This document shows, one piece after another, positions 29,023-32,850 of a stretch of 32,850 nt of DNA. How positions within the stretch are numbered: position 1 is the stretch's first letter; each line of letters opens with the position of its first letter. A model generated the notes under the pieces. It worked only from the letters and a program-made list of their open reading frames with translations, had not been told where the DNA came from and searched no databases. Both the position numbers and the translations under genes were made by a program. This DNA is from Akkermansiaceae bacterium. GTDB taxonomy: Bacteria > Verrucomicrobiota > Verrucomicrobiia > Verrucomicrobiales > Akkermansiaceae. The stretch spans positions 1 to 32,850 of the forward strand of contig JALZUI010000025.1 of NCBI GenBank assembly GCA_023301545.1. Direction: 5' to 3'.

Positions 29023-31125
29023 ATGAAATTAACACGCACAAAAACAATGAGAAGGGCACTAATACCCCTTACTTTTTCTGTTTCATTAGCAATGGCTCAG
29101 GACGATGATGCCGTGATCGTCTTTGGATCCTATGAAGAGACTGCTAGCACAAAAAGCGTAAACGCTTTCCGTACAGACACTCCTGTTATCGATGTTCCTT
29201 CCAGCGTCTCGATCATCACCAAAGAAGAACTCAAGGCTCAGGGGATCGACAGCATTGGCGGCGTAGTAGACTACACTCCTGGTGTGATCAACACTCAAGG
29301 GGAAGGTCACCGTGATGCGGTTGTCTTCCGTGGTATTCGTTCTACCTCCGCATTTTTTGTTGATGGACTACGTGACGATGTTCAATACTTCCGTTCCCTT
29401 TACAACGTAGAACAGGTAGAGACTCTCACAGGTGCAAACGCCCTCACCTTCGGGCGAGGTGGTGCTGGTGGAGTCATTAATCGTACGAGCAAAAAGCCTT
29501 CTTTTGATGGCGATTTCTACAACTTCGACGCTAACATTGATACCTTTGGGGCCTATAATGGCTCGATCGATGTAAATCAGGTCATTGATGAAGATACGGC
29601 CCTCCGTATAAACGCGCATTACAACAATCTTAATAATCACCGTGATTTTTTTGATGGTGACGAGTTCGGCTTTAACCCAACGCTCACACACAAAATCAGC
29701 GACTTCACCTCCGTAACCTTCTCTTACGAGCATATTAACCACGAGCGTTTCATTGACAGAGGAATCCCCACTGCTAATGGCAGACCTGTGAGCTCACTGG
29801 ATGATGTCGTCTTCGGCGACTCTGAGCTGAATATTTCTGACATCGATGCCAATGTTGCGAAAGTAACCTTCGATCACGAATTTTCTAGTGAGTGGAAAGG
29901 TACCGCCACAGCCTCCTTCGGAAGCTACGACAAACTGTACCAGAACTTTTTCCCTTCAGATTTTGACGCAGCGAACGATACTGTAACGATCGACGGATAC
30001 CGTGATACAACCGAGCGTGACCGCCTGGAACTTTCTGGCGAGCTTATCGGCGAATTCGACACGGGAGCGATCTCGCACACCCTCGTTATTGGGTCAGACT
30101 TCACCTACACCTCCAACGACAATGATCGTTTCAATGCCAATTTCGCTCCTGATGGGGATCCGCCTGAGGACACCGAAGATTTTTCCGCCAGCAATTTCTC
30201 ACTGAGAAACGGAGTCGGAACAAATATTAACGGCGCCCAAGTCAGCAATAATTTCAATACGGACCTTAATGATGACACCGCCGCCACGATCACAACCTAC
30301 TCTTTCTTCCTCCAGGACGAAATTGCACTCACCGACCAACTCAATGTCATCCTCGGAGCGCGCTTTGATAGCTTCGATATTGATGTAGATGATAACCGCA
30401 GAGGAACAAGCTTTGACCAAACCGATACGGAAGTCTCTCCACGTTTAGGCATTGTCTACAAGCCGGTTGAGAACCTTTCGCTCTACGCTAGTTACAGTCA
30501 AACTTTCCTTCCTAATAGTGGAGAGCAGTTTGCTTCGATTAGCTCCAGCGAACTCGACTTTGACCCAGATGAGTTCACCAACATCGAAGTGGGAGTAAAA
30601 TGGGATATCACCTCTGATCTCTACCTCACCGTAGCCGCCTTTGACCTAGAGCAAAGCATCGTACAAGCCGATGATGATAATGTTGGCGAAAGCGAGCGTA
30701 ACGAATCCACCAACCAAGGCATCGAAGTAGCCCTAAAAGGATATATCACAGATAAGCTCTCAATCAACGCTGGCTACACATACCTTGACGCAGAAAACAC
30801 CAACGGAAGCCGACCAAGGGAAACGCCTGAGCACTCTGCCTCGATCTGGGGAACCTACCAGGTCAATGAAAAGCTCTCCTTCGGTCTCGGACTCGTATAC
30901 CAAGACGAATCCCTTGCACAAGACAGCGACAGTAGCGACGCCACACTCCCGGACTACGTCCGCGTAGATGCAGGAATCTCCTACCAACTAAATGATAACT
31001 ATAACATTGGGCTTCATATCGAAAACCTCTTCGATACAGACTACTTCCCAACCTCGCATACTGATGACCAAGTCACGGTAGGCGCACCAATCAACGCGAC
31101 TTTCTCAGTTCGCGGGACGTTCTAA
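29023..31125 (+). CDS. TonB-dependent siderophore-type outer-membrane receptor (track start 28861 overlaps dapL and is too early)
   Basis: MKLTRTKTMRRALIPLTFSVSLAMA signal; plug domain DVPSSVSIITKEELKAQGIDSIGGVVDYTPGV, FRGIRSTSAFFVDGLRDDVQYFRSLYNVEQVETLTGANALTFGRGGAGGVINRTSK; C-terminal IGLHIENLFDTDYF...FSVRGTF. Confidence 0.92.
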   Translation: MKLTRTKTMRRALIPLTFSVSLAMAQDDDAVIVFGSYEETASTKSVNAFRTDTPVIDVPSSVSIITKEELKAQGIDSIGGVVDYTPGVINTQGEGHRDAVVFRGIRSTSAFFVDGLRDDVQYFRSLYNVEQVETLTGANALTFGRGGAGGVINRTSKKPSFDGDFYNFDANIDTFGAYNGSIDVNQVIDEDTALRINAHYNNLNNHRDFFDGDEFGFNPTLTHKISDFTSVTFSYEHINHERFIDRGIPTANGRPVSSLDDVVFGDSELNISDIDANVAKVTFDHEFSSEWKGTATASFGSYDKLYQNFFPSDFDAANDTVTIDGYRDTTERDRLELSGELIGEFDTGAISHTLVIGSDFTYTSNDNDRFNANFAPDGDPPEDTEDFSASNFSLRNGVGTNINGAQVSNNFNTDLNDDTAATITTYSFFLQDEIALTDQLNVILGARFDSFDIDVDDNRRGTSFDQTDTEVSPRLGIVYKPVENLSLYASYSQTFLPNSGEQFASISSSELDFDPDEFTNIEVGVKWDITSDLYLTVAAFDLEQSIVQADDDNVGESERNESTNQGIEVALKGYITDKLSINAGYTYLDAENTNGSRPRETPEHSASIWGTYQVNEKLSFGLGLVYQDESLAQDSDSSDATLPDYVRVDAGISYQLNDNYNIGLHIENLFDTDYFPTSHTDDQVTVGAPINATFSVRGTF

Positions 31126-31148
31126 GTAACCTCTAACCTCATAGCTAA

Positions 31149-31178
31149 AGCCATGTTTCCGTAATAGGAAGCATGGCT
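31149..31178 (+). terminator. Hairpin downstream of the TonB receptor
   Basis: AGCCATGTTTCC-gtaata-GGAAGCATGGCT: 12-bp stem with one G-T wobble, weak T-rich tail. Confidence 0.55.
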
Positions 31179-31247
31179 CATTTACTCCTTCCACTTAAAA
31201 AAATTCATTGACCTCTGCTCTAATTTGAACGAATACTATAAATACTT

Positions 31248-31430
31248 ATGAAATCATTACTATTACCTCTCATCGCTGTTGCTTCAATCTTTTCCGTTTC
31301 ATGCTCATGTTACAAAGGTGCTTCTTGTACTAAGTCTTGCACGAAATCTTGCTCAAGCGAGTGTAGCAAATCATGTTGTTCAGACGGTAAATGTGCAGTT
31401 AAACCAGCGCCATTCGTATTCGCTAAGTAA
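31248..31430 (+). CDS. Small Cys-rich secreted/lipoprotein-like peptide
   Basis: 60 aa MKSLLLPLIAVASIFSVSCSCYKGASCTKSCTKSCSSECSKSCCSDGKCAVKPAPFVFAK; N-terminal hydrophobic signal, 9 Cys. Confidence 0.7.
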   Translation: MKSLLLPLIAVASIFSVSCSCYKGASCTKSCTKSCSSECSKSCCSDGKCAVKPAPFVFAK

Positions 31431-31463
31431 TTAGCTGAATAGAACAACAATCATCACAATATT

Positions 31464-31625
31464 ATGAAAACATTCAGCTTCATCGCTATTGTAGTAAGCG
31501 CATTTGCCGCTTCTCTTCTATCATCGTGCAGCGGATGTTGCTCAGGTACGACTCCTGCACCTGGCCTCCGTCCAGCTCCAGTGTTTGCTCCTCTTGCTGA
31601 TTCACCTGTTCATTACCAGAAGTAA
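31464..31625 (+). CDS. Small lipoprotein-like peptide, related in layout to the upstream one (not in ORF track)
   Basis: 53 aa MKTFSFIAIVVSAFAASLLSSCSGCCSGTTPAPGLRPAPVFAPLADSPVHYQK; lipobox-like LSSC. Confidence 0.65.
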   Translation: MKTFSFIAIVVSAFAASLLSSCSGCCSGTTPAPGLRPAPVFAPLADSPVHYQK

Positions 31626-31655
31626 GTTTCTTTCTTACATCTTTTAAGAACTACT

Positions 31656-31684
31656 ATGAGAGGCTTTGGCCTCTCATTTTTGTT
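31656..31684 (+). terminator. Rho-independent terminator after the small lipoprotein pair
   Basis: ATGAGAGGC-tttg-GCCTCTCAT followed by TTTTTGTTTTT. Confidence 0.85.
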
Positions 31685-31741
31685 TTTAGCGTTTCGCTAT
31701 TCGACCGTTTTCTTCTCCAATTCCCATCGCTTCCCCGCCCA

Positions 31742-32850
31742 TTGGTTAAACTTCATCCAGCAACGGTACTACACCGCGCTCAGCTCGTGCTCCTCCGAGT
31801 TCCCCTGCTGAGCGTCTTATTAGCGATCGTTACTGGCCTGTTTTTTGCCAATCAGCAGTATTGGAGCGGAGCGTTTACGGGCGCTCTTTTTCTTCTACTC
31901 GGACTCTCCCGCCCCTGGCTCGCCTTCTTTTCTTTTTTCCTAGGGCTTAGCCTCTTCAACCTCCATTCGGCTAAACACTATAATCTCCTCCACGGACAAA
32001 GCACTATCGCCCAGTTTGCTCATTCCGGCATGGAAGTCACCTGCCAGAAAGCGCTCGTGCTTGGGGTAAAACAATCCACCAAAGGCGTAATCGCGGAGAT
32101 CCGCGCGCCCCTGGTTCGGATTCCTCATAGCTCCCAGACACTTCCCCGTAATTCGCGATACACTCTCTTCTCCCCCTCTCCTTTGTCAGAGGGGCAGCAT
32201 ATCCAGTTTCAAGGTCGTCTGAGCGCCACCCAGACATCTATGAACTTTGGAGCCTTAGACTGGAGCTCCTATAACACGAAAAAAGGACTCACGGGGGCGA
32301 TTGCCGCAGAGAGCGTCCACGTACTCAACTCCACCCATTGGAGCTATCACTACGCCCGCCTCCGTGACCAGCTACAAGAGGGTCTCTTAAGGCGCCTACT
32401 CTATAAGGTCCCTACAGATTCCGACGCCACTTGGGTCATCCCTGCCCTTGTTATGGGTATTGATCCACAGGGCGACGAGCTCCACTCCTTTCGTGATGCG
32501 GGCGCCATGCACCTTTTTGTCGTCAGCGGGCTGCATGTGGGCCTAGTCATCACCATCGTTTGGGGGCTTCTTTACTTCACTCCTCTCAGCTCTCTAGAAA
32601 TTCTTGGGACCTCTCTCATCATCGCCTGGCTCTATGTCTTACTCACAGGAGCAGAGCCCCCGGCCCTCCGTTCAGCGCTCATCATTACGATCTACAGTCT
32701 CGGAATCATTTGGCGACAGCGCGCTAGTGTCTGGAACTCTCTCACCGCCTCTCTTATCCTCATTCTTCTCCTTGATCAATATGCCCTCCGTAGCATCGGT
32801 GTTTTACTCAGCTTTGGTGTCGTTGGCACCTTAATTCTCCTCGTTCAATT
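31742..32850 (+). CDS. ComEC/Rec2 family competence protein, 5' part; start uncertain, runs off window
   Basis: Frame reads ...LVKLHPATVLHRAQLVLLRVPLLSVLLAIVTGLFFANQQYW...MHLFVVSGLHVGLVITIVWGLLYF; the FRDAGAMHLFVVSGLHVGL motif is typical of the ComEC competence domain. No in-frame ATG near the N-terminus. Confidence 0.75.
   Translation, partial: MVKLHPATVLHRAQLVLLRVPLLSVLLAIVTGLFFANQQYWSGAFTGALFLLLGLSRPWLAFFSFFLGLSLFNLHSAKHYNLLHGQSTIAQFAHSGMEVTCQKALVLGVKQSTKGVIAEIRAPLVRIPHSSQTLPRNSRYTLFSPSPLSEGQHIQFQGRLSATQTSMNFGALDWSSYNTKKGLTGAIAAESVHVLNSTHWSYHYARLRDQLQEGLLRRLLYKVPTDSDATWVIPALVMGIDPQGDELHSFRDAGAMHLFVVSGLHVGLVITIVWGLLYFTPLSSLEILGTSLIIAWLYVLLTGAEPPALRSALIITIYSLGIIWRQRASVWNSLTASLILILLLDQYALRSIGVLLSFGVVGTLILLVQ

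Noticed and set aside
1-32850. Search for CRISPR arrays, tRNA/rRNA genes, transposases and integrases
   Set aside because: No regularly spaced repeats, RNA gene signatures or mobile-element proteins recognised; the nitrate island shows no visible insertion boundaries.

Overview
This 32.85 kb window looks like a chromosomal segment from a Gram-negative bacterium. DapL, sulfatase-type remnants and a histone-like topoisomerase tail hint at the Verrucomicrobia/PVC group, but this is an inference. (1) 1-3704: a minus-strand zinc/manganese-type ABC uptake operon headed by an outer-membrane beta-barrel with a His/Glu-rich loop. (2) 3888-8925: topoisomerase III with a Lys/Ala-rich tail, an alkaline-phosphatase-superfamily protein, a probable sulfatase C-terminal gene fossil, and a DUF481-type protein. 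(3) 8929-27468: a large nitrate-assimilation island. A minus-strand unit (porin, nrtA, moeA, moaC, mobA-moaD fusion, moaE, moaA, MOSC, nrtB, two nrtC/D ATPases) puts molybdenum-cofactor synthesis inside the nitrate ABC transporter operon. A divergent plus-strand unit has nirA, a DmsB-DmsC-like fusion and nasA. Next to it are a signal-peptide-less NrtA-like protein and a divergent LysR regulator, separated by a perfect 16-bp inverted repeat. (4) 27659-31125: dapL and a TonB-dependent siderophore-type receptor. (5) 31248-31625: two tandem small Cys-containing putative lipoproteins, the second absent from the ORF track. (6) The 5' part of a ComEC/Rec2 gene with no obvious ATG start. The strongest candidates for follow-up are the NrtA-like sensor/LysR pair with its palindrome, the coiled-coil insertion in NrtB, the quinol-type module between NirA and NasA, and the MobA-MoaD fusion. 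No CRISPR array, rRNA, tRNA or transposase was recognised.
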